The notes under the pieces were generated by a model. It did not search any database, was not told the DNA's origin, and saw only the letters and a list, made by a program, of their open reading frames with translations. Shown piece after piece: positions 26,753 to 34,473 of a stretch of 64,000 nucleotides of DNA. The translations under genes were made by a program, and so were the position numbers. The DNA is from a bacterium (lineage in GTDB: Bacteria > Krumholzibacteriota > Krumholzibacteriia > JACNKJ01): contig JAAEPZ010000433.1 of the NCBI GenBank assembly GCA_024231955.1, forward strand, positions 1 through 64,000, in the 5' to 3' direction. The stretch's first letter is position 1. Each line of letters begins with the position of its first letter.

Positions 26753-27619
26753 TTGCCTAGCCATACTTCCGGCTTCAGGGACGAGACCATGGATAAGCAA
26801 CTCACTGTTCTATTCGTTGATGACGAGCAGAACATATTGGATTCGATCAACCGGCTGTATCACTCGGCCCCCTGGCGTATAGTTACGGCGAAGTCCGGAC
26901 GCGACGGAATCGAGTGCCTGCAAAACGAAACCATTGATATCGTCGTCTCCGACCTCTATATGCCAGGCATGAGCGGCGTGGATTTCCTCCGCATCGTGCG
27001 CAACCGCTGGCCCGAGGTCATCAGAATCACGCTGACCGGAAACATCAATGACGAGGCCATGAAGACGGCGATTCAATCCTGCGATATCTTCAGATACATA
27101 AGCAAGCCTTGGCAACCTCACGAACTTGAGGCGGCGATTGAGGAGGCTGCGCAGGAGATCAACATCAACCGTAGCGCTCTTGAGGGGGATTCGCGTAACC
27201 GCCCCACCTTCACACTGAGAATCATAGATGAGATCAAAGGGCGTCTGATGGAGGAGGGACTCCTCGACATCGATCAGTTGTGTCTGGCGACGGATATCGC
27301 CAAGACCAGCGGCGACAGTCTGGGCAACATACTGGTCCGCCTCAACTACATCAAAGAGGAGGATCTGCTCGACTTCATCTCCCGTCACATGGATCTACCG
27401 CGAGTACGTCTTTCGGAGCAGGAGATGGACCATGAAGTTCTCGACCTGGTCCCATCGGATCTGGCGTGGCGCTACCAGATGATCCCGTTGAGGAGGAGCG
27501 GTTCGCACCTTGTCGTTGCGATAACCGATGCGGCGGACCTCATGATCGCGGATGAGATCAAGGCGCTGTACGGATTGGAGATTGAACCTGTCATCTGCTC
27601 CGAGGTGGAGATACACTAG
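26753..27619 (+). CDS. Response-regulator receiver domain fused to MshEN (GspE N-terminal) domain; ends at an in-frame TAG
   Basis: A 288-residue protein. Residues 15-130 form a receiver domain (VLFVDDEQN acidic pocket, phospho-acceptor Asp in VVSDLYMPGMSG, KPW near the end). Residues about 150-288 form the MshEN domain found at the N-terminus of GspE/PilB secretion ATPases (GRLMEEGLLDIDQLCLA, LGNILVRLNYIKEEDLLDF, VPSDLAWRYQMIPLRR, VVAITDAADLM). MshEN domains of some ATPases bind cyclic-di-GMP. The stop TAG at 27617-27619 falls inside the last conserved MshEN helix, and the ATPase continues in the same frame. A TTG start with GGAGG six bases upstream is used; ATG 26789 is an alternative. Confidence 0.85.
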   Translation: MPSHTSGFRDETMDKQLTVLFVDDEQNILDSINRLYHSAPWRIVTAKSGRDGIECLQNETIDIVVSDLYMPGMSGVDFLRIVRNRWPEVIRITLTGNINDEAMKTAIQSCDIFRYISKPWQPHELEAAIEEAAQEININRSALEGDSRNRPTFTLRIIDEIKGRLMEEGLLDIDQLCLATDIAKTSGDSLGNILVRLNYIKEEDLLDFISRHMDLPRVRLSEQEMDHEVLDLVPSDLAWRYQMIPLRRSGSHLVVAITDAADLMIADEIKALYGLEIEPVICSEVEIH

Positions 27620-27622
27620 GCG

Positions 27623-28969
27623 TTGGCAGCCAACTACAATCCCGGAAGCGACATCGCCAGCGGAGGAGCGCAACCGCATCCCGATTCCTCCACCCCACCC
27701 ATCAGCGGGGATACCCCCCGAATCACTCCACCCACATCAATTCAGGCCCAAGCCGGTAACGGCAATACGGTGCAATCAATTCATCCGGATTCTCATGAGG
27801 GGATCCCCAACCCCAGAGACAGGGCTATCCAGGATATGGCAATTGCCATAATCGAAAAGGCGATCGCCATAGAGGCCAGCGATATTCACATCAACCCGGA
27901 GAAGGATCGTACTCGCCTGCGCTACCGGCGCGATGGCGTGCTTCATGAACAGGAGCCGCTTGACAGGGCGAAGTTCGCCCCGTTGGCCTCCTGCCTGAAG
28001 ATCATGGCCTCTCTGGATATTGCCCAGCGCTGGATCCCCCAGGACGGTCGGATCCGTCTGGAGTATGGCGACCGTCACATCGAGCTTCGTGTTTCCACCT
28101 ACCCGACCATCGACGGCGAGAGTATCGTCATGCGCATCCTGGACAAGGATACGACCCTGCCCGACACAGGTGATTTGGGTCTATCCGAACGGGATATGAG
28201 GGAATTCAACAAAGTCATCAACCGCAGCGGTGGGATTTTTCTGGTCACGGGGCCAACCGGAAGCGGGAAAACCACGACGCTCTACTCGGCGATCAACTCC
28301 CTCGATTCGCATCACAAACATATCGTCACCATCGAAGAGCCGGTGGAGTGCGAGCTTAAGGATATCAATCAGGGGGAGATCAAGGAGAAGCGCGGTTTCG
28401 GATTCGCTCAGGCTCTCCGCGCCCTACTGCGGCATGATCCGGACATTATCCTCGTCGGTGAAATCCGCGACGGAGAAACAGCTGAAACCGCCTTCCGGGC
28501 TGCGAATACCGGGCATCTCGTCTTGAGTACTCTCCACACCAACAGCGCAGTCAGTGCCGTCACCCGACTCAAGGATCTGGGCGTGGAATCCTTCCTGGTC
28601 GGCTCCTCCCTACTCGCCTCACTCGGCCAGCGCCTGGTTCGCAAGATCTGCCCCGATTGCATACAGGAGGTCCAACCTCGCCAGCGCGATCTGGAGTCGG
28701 TCGAGCATCTCGGCGTCAAGGCCACCGATACTTTCTTCGCCGGCAAGGGTTGCACCAAGTGCCACAACACCGGCTACAAGGGACGTATCGGCATTTTCGA
28801 ACTCTTCGCGCTGGACGATGAGATGAGGGATATGATCTCGCACAATCTTGCTGAAAAGGATCTTCTTGAGTATGCCCGCAGAGGCGGTATGACGACATTG
28901 CTCGAAGATGGTTTGACCAAGGCCCGGGCGGGATTGACCTCATTGTTGGAAGTTGCCCGGGTTCTGTGA
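27623..28969 (+). CDS. GspE/PilB-family secretion or pilus ATPase (ATPase half)
   Basis: A hexameric ATPase that powers type II secretion or type IV pilus assembly. After a proline-rich linker (about 1-65) come an N2-type domain (EASDIHINPE, RYRRDGVLHE), the Walker A GPTGSGKTTT (about 209-218), the Asp box IVTIEEPVE, Walker B IILVGEIRDGETAET, the His box HLVLSTLHTN and the zinc tetracysteine CPDC/CTKC. All ATPase motifs are intact. The frame is the same as that of the preceding REC-MshEN gene and is separated only by TAG and one codon. The nominal TTG start has no good ribosome binding site. It may be made by read-through, by reinitiation, or not at all. No other secretion genes adjoin it. 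Confidence 0.85.
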   Translation: MAANYNPGSDIASGGAQPHPDSSTPPISGDTPRITPPTSIQAQAGNGNTVQSIHPDSHEGIPNPRDRAIQDMAIAIIEKAIAIEASDIHINPEKDRTRLRYRRDGVLHEQEPLDRAKFAPLASCLKIMASLDIAQRWIPQDGRIRLEYGDRHIELRVSTYPTIDGESIVMRILDKDTTLPDTGDLGLSERDMREFNKVINRSGGIFLVTGPTGSGKTTTLYSAINSLDSHHKHIVTIEEPVECELKDINQGEIKEKRGFGFAQALRALLRHDPDIILVGEIRDGETAETAFRAANTGHLVLSTLHTNSAVSAVTRLKDLGVESFLVGSSLLASLGQRLVRKICPDCIQEVQPRQRDLESVEHLGVKATDTFFAGKGCTKCHNTGYKGRIGIFELFALDDEMRDMISHNLAEKDLLEYARRGGMTTLLEDGLTKARAGLTSLLEVARVL

Positions 28970-28980
28970 AAATGGAAACA

Positions 28981-29007
28981 TCCCCGGCGAGCGGACCTCG
29001 CCGGGGA
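28981..29007 (+). terminator. Hairpin between convergent genes
   Basis: TCCCCGGCGAG and CTCGCCGGGGA form an 11-base perfect stem with a 5-base loop, between the ends of the ATPase gene and the minus-strand secreted-protein gene. There is no T run on either strand. Confidence 0.6.
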
Positions 29008-29032
29008 CATCTCAATCATCCTGACGCCGCTC

Positions 29033-31558
29033 CTAACGCACAACGGCAAACTTGCCTATGGCGGATTCAAAGCCATTCGCTTCGATGGAGAACAGGTATA
29101 TGCCGCTGGCCACATCCTGCCCATTGCGGCTGACCAGATCCCAGGCCACCGTACCCGTGGAGGCGTAATCGCCATCGGCAATCCGAGCGGATTCATCGTG
29201 CTCAATCACCTGCACCAGATCTCCGGCCAGAGAAAAGATTCTGACAACGCAGGCCGCGGCCGGCAGATGCCTGAACTCCACCTTCAACCCACTGGGGTCG
29301 TCGTTATTCGGATTCAGAGCCCAGGGTTCCATGCTCTCGGCGGTCGCCGGATTGGGGACCACAATCACTTTGCGCGGATCGTATTCCCAAGCTCCCTGGC
29401 TTCTGCTCTGCGGAACGGTATAGACGAAACCTGTCGCCGGGTCGCCGCTCAACCCCTCTCCGTAACCGAGGAATTCGTTGCCGGCGCCGATAAGGGGGAT
29501 ATGATCCTTCGAGGTGACCGAATAGAAGTAGTGCTGTCCCGAATGCACGTGCCTGTCCTCGTAACGATAATAGCATTTACCGCCGGGGATCCCGAGGGAC
29601 CATTTGGCCAGGGCGATTGCCGTATCAGCCTCCTCGGTCGTGAATCCGATCGGGGGCATATGATCCGTTGCCTGCAGTATGGCCGGGTTCCCCATCAGGA
29701 CTTCCGAGTAGTATGAAATCAGGTTTGCGTCCACGTTCGGATAATAGCGGATACCCGACAAGCCGGTATCCATACCCAGGCCGTTGGGGAGATCGAATTC
29801 CCCAAGCAGCATCCACAGGTCGGAACTGGGACCATTGGTGACAGAGGAGCCGAAGGGCCGATCCCAATTGTCGGCGCGCCAGATGCGATATCCCTCGAAG
29901 TCGTATACCAGTTCGCTGACATCCGGTACCGTCTCACTCAGGTTGTCCCAGAAGATCACATTCATCCCCTCAGTCGGCCAGATACGCAAATTGGGTGGAG
30001 GGGGCGGCGAACCATAGAGCCAGTGGATCTGGGTTTCAAAGCCGTCCGGTTCGGAGCGACCGGTGCACCAGTATCCATCCTGCGTCGGATCGGTGATCCC
30101 CTGACAGAGCGCATTGGCCTCCAGTTCATAGAGGCAATCATCATTGACCCATATCCGATCGCCCTTGGACACCAGAACCGGTTGTGCGAGGCTGTCGCAC
30201 GGGTCACTCCATTCAATATCATCAAGCGGATTGTAGAGCAGGGTTTCACAGCAATCGGTATCGGGCGTATTGACGTCACTATCGAGATTGAACCAGTTGC
30301 CGTCGTAGGTCAGCTTGGCCTGGGCCGCATTGTCCAGGAGGCCATCGCGCCCCTCGCCCACGACAAAGGCAACCTGGAAATTGATGGTCTCCCCCGCGCT
30401 GACCAGGAAAGGTCCGGCCGAGAGCAACATGCGATAATCGCGTGCGGTGGTCGGCACCCGGTCACTGGAATCGTCCGAGAGGAGCTGGTAGGCCTGGCCA
30501 TCGGTGGTCGGGTCGCCGCCGTCCTCGAAGGGTGCGCTGCCCGAGAAGGCCTGCCAGGAGCGGAGAGTAACCCTGGCCGGGGCGGTCTCGCCGGAGGGAT
30601 CCACGGTGTGCCCCATGAACATGATGCCTATCTGACCCAGACAAGGCGAATCCGAATCCGGATCACCATCATTATCGTAAGCAACTCCCATGGCATAGTT
30701 CACGGGGAGCGTGAAGCCCCCCTTCTCGACACAGGTCACCATCTCCACAACATCAACCAGATCATCCTCGTGCACCATCGGTATATTTCTGCCCCCCACA
30801 TCGGGATCGGCAAAGAAGCCCAGGTAGAAATCCTCCAAGGTGGCCTCACCGACATTCTGAATGGCGAACTCAACGCCTACGAAATCATCCACACGGTCGT
30901 TCTCCCATTGGTAACTTTCCTGGGTGATGATGATATTCAGCGGCTGATGATCCGGGGACATGCCGAAACACTCGGGCAGATCGTCACGATAGGTGCAGCG
31001 GAACATCTGGTTGGAGATGGCCGCAAAGTCCTCGTCAACCAGGCCGTCACCATCATTGTCGAACCCGTCCAGGGGATCCTCATCGGCCAGGCCGTCGTTG
31101 TCATCATCCACTACCGGCGAGGGCAGTCGCGTTCCGCCGCGCGCCCCCTCGAAGCTCTCGTATACCGTATAAACCGGTTCGATCCCCGGCCGGAACTCCC
31201 ACACCTGGAAATCGGTCGTCGAGACGCGGGGTACCCCCGAGACCATAGCTCCACACCAGATACCGGCAGCCCAGAGATACTCGACACCGCTACCTGCAGG
31301 CCACTGTGCGGATGGAGATTCCGACATGTTCATCCCCGTTGAAGGGTAGGAACCGAAAACCCCGAAATTCGTGATATTCATCTGCAGCTCACCGACATTG
31401 TGGACAAACTCCCCATTGAACGCCACGGAAGCGTCTATCGACGGGGGTACAGGGTTTATCGCGCGGTTCGAGCGAGCTCCGACGGGAGAGGTCGGGCAGA
31501 AGAGGGTCAATAACATCAGGAAAAGGGAAAGGCGCTGGGGGAATCCACCTGTTCGCAT
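29033..31558 (-). CDS. Large secreted protein with calcium-loop repeats and FlgD-like C-terminal domain
   Basis: An 841-residue exported protein with a signal peptide (residues 1-28, ending PVGA) after GGAGG nine bases upstream of the ATG; a start at 31579 is also open. The middle contains aspartate-rich loops (DDDNDGLADEDPLDGFDNDGD) that resemble calcium-binding thrombospondin-type-3 repeats, then beta-rich regions (VGVEFAIQNVGEATLEDFYL, ADPDVGG) found in large uncharacterised secreted proteins of FCB-related candidate phyla. The end is a FlgD-like/T9SS-like domain (VVPNPATAESM to SGIYLFSIEANG). It has no enzyme motif that I recognise. It is monocistronic. A surface or extracellular structural role is inferred from these domains only. 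Confidence 0.72.
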   Translation of the reverse strand: MRTGGFPQRLSLFLMLLTLFCPTSPVGARSNRAINPVPPSIDASVAFNGEFVHNVGELQMNITNFGVFGSYPSTGMNMSESPSAQWPAGSGVEYLWAAGIWCGAMVSGVPRVSTTDFQVWEFRPGIEPVYTVYESFEGARGGTRLPSPVVDDDNDGLADEDPLDGFDNDGDGLVDEDFAAISNQMFRCTYRDDLPECFGMSPDHQPLNIIITQESYQWENDRVDDFVGVEFAIQNVGEATLEDFYLGFFADPDVGGRNIPMVHEDDLVDVVEMVTCVEKGGFTLPVNYAMGVAYDNDGDPDSDSPCLGQIGIMFMGHTVDPSGETAPARVTLRSWQAFSGSAPFEDGGDPTTDGQAYQLLSDDSSDRVPTTARDYRMLLSAGPFLVSAGETINFQVAFVVGEGRDGLLDNAAQAKLTYDGNWFNLDSDVNTPDTDCCETLLYNPLDDIEWSDPCDSLAQPVLVSKGDRIWVNDDCLYELEANALCQGITDPTQDGYWCTGRSEPDGFETQIHWLYGSPPPPPNLRIWPTEGMNVIFWDNLSETVPDVSELVYDFEGYRIWRADNWDRPFGSSVTNGPSSDLWMLLGEFDLPNGLGMDTGLSGIRYYPNVDANLISYYSEVLMGNPAILQATDHMPPIGFTTEEADTAIALAKWSLGIPGGKCYYRYEDRHVHSGQHYFYSVTSKDHIPLIGAGNEFLGYGEGLSGDPATGFVYTVPQSRSQGAWEYDPRKVIVVPNPATAESMEPWALNPNNDDPSGLKVEFRHLPAAACVVRIFSLAGDLVQVIEHDESARIADGDYASTGTVAWDLVSRNGQDVASGIYLFSIEANGFESAIGKFAVVR

Positions 31559-31746
31559 AACCACCATCCTCCGGTTCATTTCAGAATCCCGGGTTCAATA
31601 CGGCGACCTGTTCTCAGGAACACCGGATCAGTTGTTATGGGAAGCAGGGGCAACAGGTTCATGAATGAACCAAGTCTGGGCAGGACTGTGTAAGATATAG
31701 CGTCCCTGACTTGATACCAAATATCTCAGGCGATTATCTGAAGGAT

Positions 31747-33078
31747 TCAGGAGATAGTTTCACTCGCCAACTCCTCCAGGAGAGTATTCACCTCGACGGT
31801 CCCCTTTTGAAAGACCACCATTTGGGAGATCAGCTTGCCGTTGTGATCACGCAGTGCGGTGCCCCTGAGTTTCAGCTTCTGCAGGTCGCCGCCAAGACGC
31901 CCGTATGAATCGACCTCTACCAGATCCTCTCCAGCCAGCATCTGCTGAAGGATGCACTGCTCGGATTCGCAAATCCCCAGGTCGAAAAGATTGGAGCATC
32001 TCTTCCCCTCCAGATCGGATTTGGAACCTCCAAAGAGAGCGGCCATAGGTTCGTTGACACGTGTGATCATACGCTGGGGATTGATTACGCAAATATAGTC
32101 CTCTGAGGCGTCAAACAGCATCTCAAGTTGAGCATGGGCCTCCTGGAGCGCCCGTTGCGCCTCTTTGCGCTCGGTGATGTCCTGCACCGTGCCGACCAGT
32201 ATCTCCGGTCTCCCCTCCGACGTGACCCTCTTCGGCTGGGGTTGATCCGCCCGGATCCAGCGGAGTTCGTTGTCAGGTCGGATTATCTGGAAGTACAACT
32301 CCTGCCCCAGGCTGCCGATTGCCAGCATCGCCATCGCCTCATCGACATATGATCTGTCCTCGGGATGGACGGCGGCGCTGATCAACGCCTGCACATCCTC
32401 CCCTATCTGCTCCTCGATCGAGAGACCGTATATCCGCCCCATCTCTTTGGAGATGGTGTACATGTTTGTGCGGAGATCCCACTCCCAACTGCCCACATGG
32501 GCCACAGCCTGCGCTTTCATCAGACTGACCTGGCTATCCACCAGGGCCTCCTCGGCGCGCTTGCGGGAGTTGATCTCCTCTTTCAGTTTGTCGTTGAGCT
32601 GGCTCAACTCCAGAATGCTCAACGCATACTTGCGGTTCATCTCCTCCAGTTCGAGTATCGTAGCCTGTCTTTCGACGACCAGAGTCTGCCGTTCGATCGC
32701 AAACCTGATGGCGTGATTCAGGATAAAGGAGTTGATCTGGCCCTTGATCAGATACTCCTGCGCGCCGATGCGCAAGGCGCTTCGCGCCAGTTCCTCATCG
32801 TCATTGCCGGTCAGGACAACGAGCGGAGTATCCCCCGACACCTTGCGCACCTTGGCAACGGTATTTTCTCCAAAGCTGTCGGGAAGTCCAAGATCGATTA
32901 TAATCAACCCGAAGGCATCCTCAGCCAATACCTCCAAGGCCACCGCCAGAGTCTCTGTCTCCCTTACTTGGCAATCGTAATACTTGAGAGTCATCAACAA
33001 CTTCTTCAGAACAATCGCATCCATGCGATTATCCTCAATCATCAGGACCTTTAACGCCTCACGGTCACTCTCTGGCAT
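31747..33078 (-). CDS. Orphan REC-PAS-PAS signalling protein without output domain
   Basis: A 443-residue cytoplasmic protein. Residues 10-125 are a receiver domain (VLMIEDNRMD, phospho-acceptor in LIIIDLGLPDSFG, EYLIKGQI). A coiled coil follows (about 135-190), then a PAS/PAC pair (about 190-310, HVGSWEWDLRTNMYTIS to VQDITERKEAQ) and a second PAS domain (about 310-430) with three cysteines, CSNLFDLGICESEQC. The protein stops there, with no kinase, cyclase or phosphodiesterase domain. Such proteins often act as adaptors of a separate kinase. The start at 33078 has GGAG five bases upstream. No kinase gene adjoins it. The cysteines could bind metal, but this is speculative. Confidence 0.8.
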   Translation of the reverse strand: MPESDREALKVLMIEDNRMDAIVLKKLLMTLKYYDCQVRETETLAVALEVLAEDAFGLIIIDLGLPDSFGENTVAKVRKVSGDTPLVVLTGNDDEELARSALRIGAQEYLIKGQINSFILNHAIRFAIERQTLVVERQATILELEEMNRKYALSILELSQLNDKLKEEINSRKRAEEALVDSQVSLMKAQAVAHVGSWEWDLRTNMYTISKEMGRIYGLSIEEQIGEDVQALISAAVHPEDRSYVDEAMAMLAIGSLGQELYFQIIRPDNELRWIRADQPQPKRVTSEGRPEILVGTVQDITERKEAQRALQEAHAQLEMLFDASEDYICVINPQRMITRVNEPMAALFGGSKSDLEGKRCSNLFDLGICESEQCILQQMLAGEDLVEVDSYGRLGGDLQKLKLRGTALRDHNGKLISQMVVFQKGTVEVNTLLEELASETIS

Positions 33079-33248
33079 GTCGGCTCCAATTCGTAGACTC
33101 TGCACGCATCAACGGCGGCAGACCTCACCCGGAATACGGAGAGAGCATTCTCCATCCGTTCGTCACCAAGGTAGTCGGCAGGTTTTCGATGCTCTTGAGG
33201 GATACAATGGCAACGCGGACAACAGATTGCAGTCCGTCACAATCAGAG

Positions 33249-33280
33249 AAAAGACCGGCCCCCGAAAGAGGAGACCGGTC
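33249..33280 (-). terminator. Terminator of the flavin/iron-sulfur dehydrogenase operon
   Basis: On the minus strand GACCGG...CCGGTC arms enclose a GC-containing loop and are followed by TTTTC. It lies 24 bases beyond the stop codon of the last gene of the operon. Confidence 0.6.
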
Positions 33281-33303
33281 ACAACTATTATACTGGACAG
33301 CTG

Positions 33304-34473
33304 TTACTTCAACGCCTCGGTTGAGGCTGCATGGAAATTCCGATCAAAGCGCACCTTGTTGTGGGCGGCCTCAGGCAGGGAGGTTGCTCCATCGACAATC
33401 AACGCGGCCACCTCCTGTCCGACGCCGGGACCAAGCATGAAACCCTGGCCGCACATGCCGACCGCCAGGAACAGGCCGTCGATTTCGTTGACCTTGTCGA
33501 TGATCGGCACACCGTCCGGCGTCATCGGATAGCACCCGCGCCAGATTCGACGCACCAGCAGATGACGCAAGCGGGGGATGAGTGTGATCATCCGACTCGC
33601 CAGGATCGGCAGGAACTCCGATAACGGCTCCCGGTTGTCGCCCACGAACAGCTCACTCGGCGTGTAGCAGAATATTATCTGCCCCTCATCGTTCTGCCCG
33701 AAGTAGAAATTCGCCGTCTTGCCCTCAGGTCCGCTGCGCATATCGACCACCAGCGGCGCCAGGAAGTGCTCCACCGGAGCCGTGATTCCGGCTTCGTGTG
33801 AATCCGGTTGCACCGGCAGATCGATACCAAGCAACTCGCCGTCGGCAGCAGCATCGGCCCCTGTAGCCACCACCACCACCGGAGCGGAGTAGCGCCCCTT
33901 GTCGGTGACGACACCGGTGATCCGGCCGCCCTCCCGCTCGTAGGCGGTCACCCTTTCGTTGAACCGGAACTCGGCTCCGCGCTCCTGGGCCGCACGTTGA
34001 AAGGCCACGGGCATCTTCAGCGGCGAAAGCTGACCGTCATTGGGGGAATAGGTGCCCCCCCGCAGATTCTGCCGCTCGATTCCCGGAACCAGATCCGCCA
34101 TGGCGGCGGCATCCACCCAGTCGATATTCAGGTCGAACTCATGCTGTATCGGAAACAACCCGCGCAAGGTACTTTCCAGATCCTCGTCGTAGACCGGAAA
34201 AACGTAACCACCCGGCTTCCAGCCCACATCCACGCCATGCGTCTCCCGCCAGCGGGACATCTCCTCCAGCCCGCGATTGCACAGCACGATCTTGGCCGGG
34301 TCGGAGTGCGTGGCGCGCATACCGCCGATGGCGGCCTTGTTGTCACCCTGTCCGACTGCGGGACGCCGATCGAGCAACAGCACCTTCAACCCCTTGCGGG
34401 CCAGGTTGTAGGCAATGGGCACGCCGACGCTGCCGCCGCCCACCACAATCGCATCACAGGTCTTACCGGGCAT
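33304..34473 (-). CDS. DAO-family FAD-dependent amine/amino-acid oxidoreductase
   Basis: A 389-residue flavoprotein of the D-amino-acid/sarcosine/opine oxidase family, expected to oxidise a C-N bond or a related hydroxy acid. The FAD motif is at the N-terminus (AIVVGGGSVGVPIAYNLARKG) and the second FAD contact at the C-terminus (GLFLAVGMCGQGFMLGPGVGQ). It is the last gene of a five-gene operon. The start at 34473 has GGAGG upstream and overlaps the preceding stop codon by 11 bases. In known heteromeric enzymes (HcnABC, octopine and hydroxyproline dehydrogenases) such a subunit passes electrons to a partner like the one encoded just upstream. The substrate is not predictable from sequence. Confidence 0.85.
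   Translation of the reverse strand: MPGKTCDAIVVGGGSVGVPIAYNLARKGLKVLLLDRRPAVGQGDNKAAIGGMRATHSDPAKIVLCNRGLEEMSRWRETHGVDVGWKPGGYVFPVYDEDLESTLRGLFPIQHEFDLNIDWVDAAAMADLVPGIERQNLRGGTYSPNDGQLSPLKMPVAFQRAAQERGAEFRFNERVTAYEREGGRITGVVTDKGRYSAPVVVVATGADAAADGELLGIDLPVQPDSHEAGITAPVEHFLAPLVVDMRSGPEGKTANFYFGQNDEGQIIFCYTPSELFVGDNREPLSEFLPILASRMITLIPRLRHLLVRRIWRGCYPMTPDGVPIIDKVNEIDGLFLAVGMCGQGFMLGPGVGQEVAALIVDGATSLPEAAHNKVRFDRNFHAASTEALK

Noticed and set aside
28408..28770. Minus-strand frame inside the secretion ATPase
   Set aside because: It lies opposite Walker B and zinc motifs of a certain ATPase and has no signals of its own.
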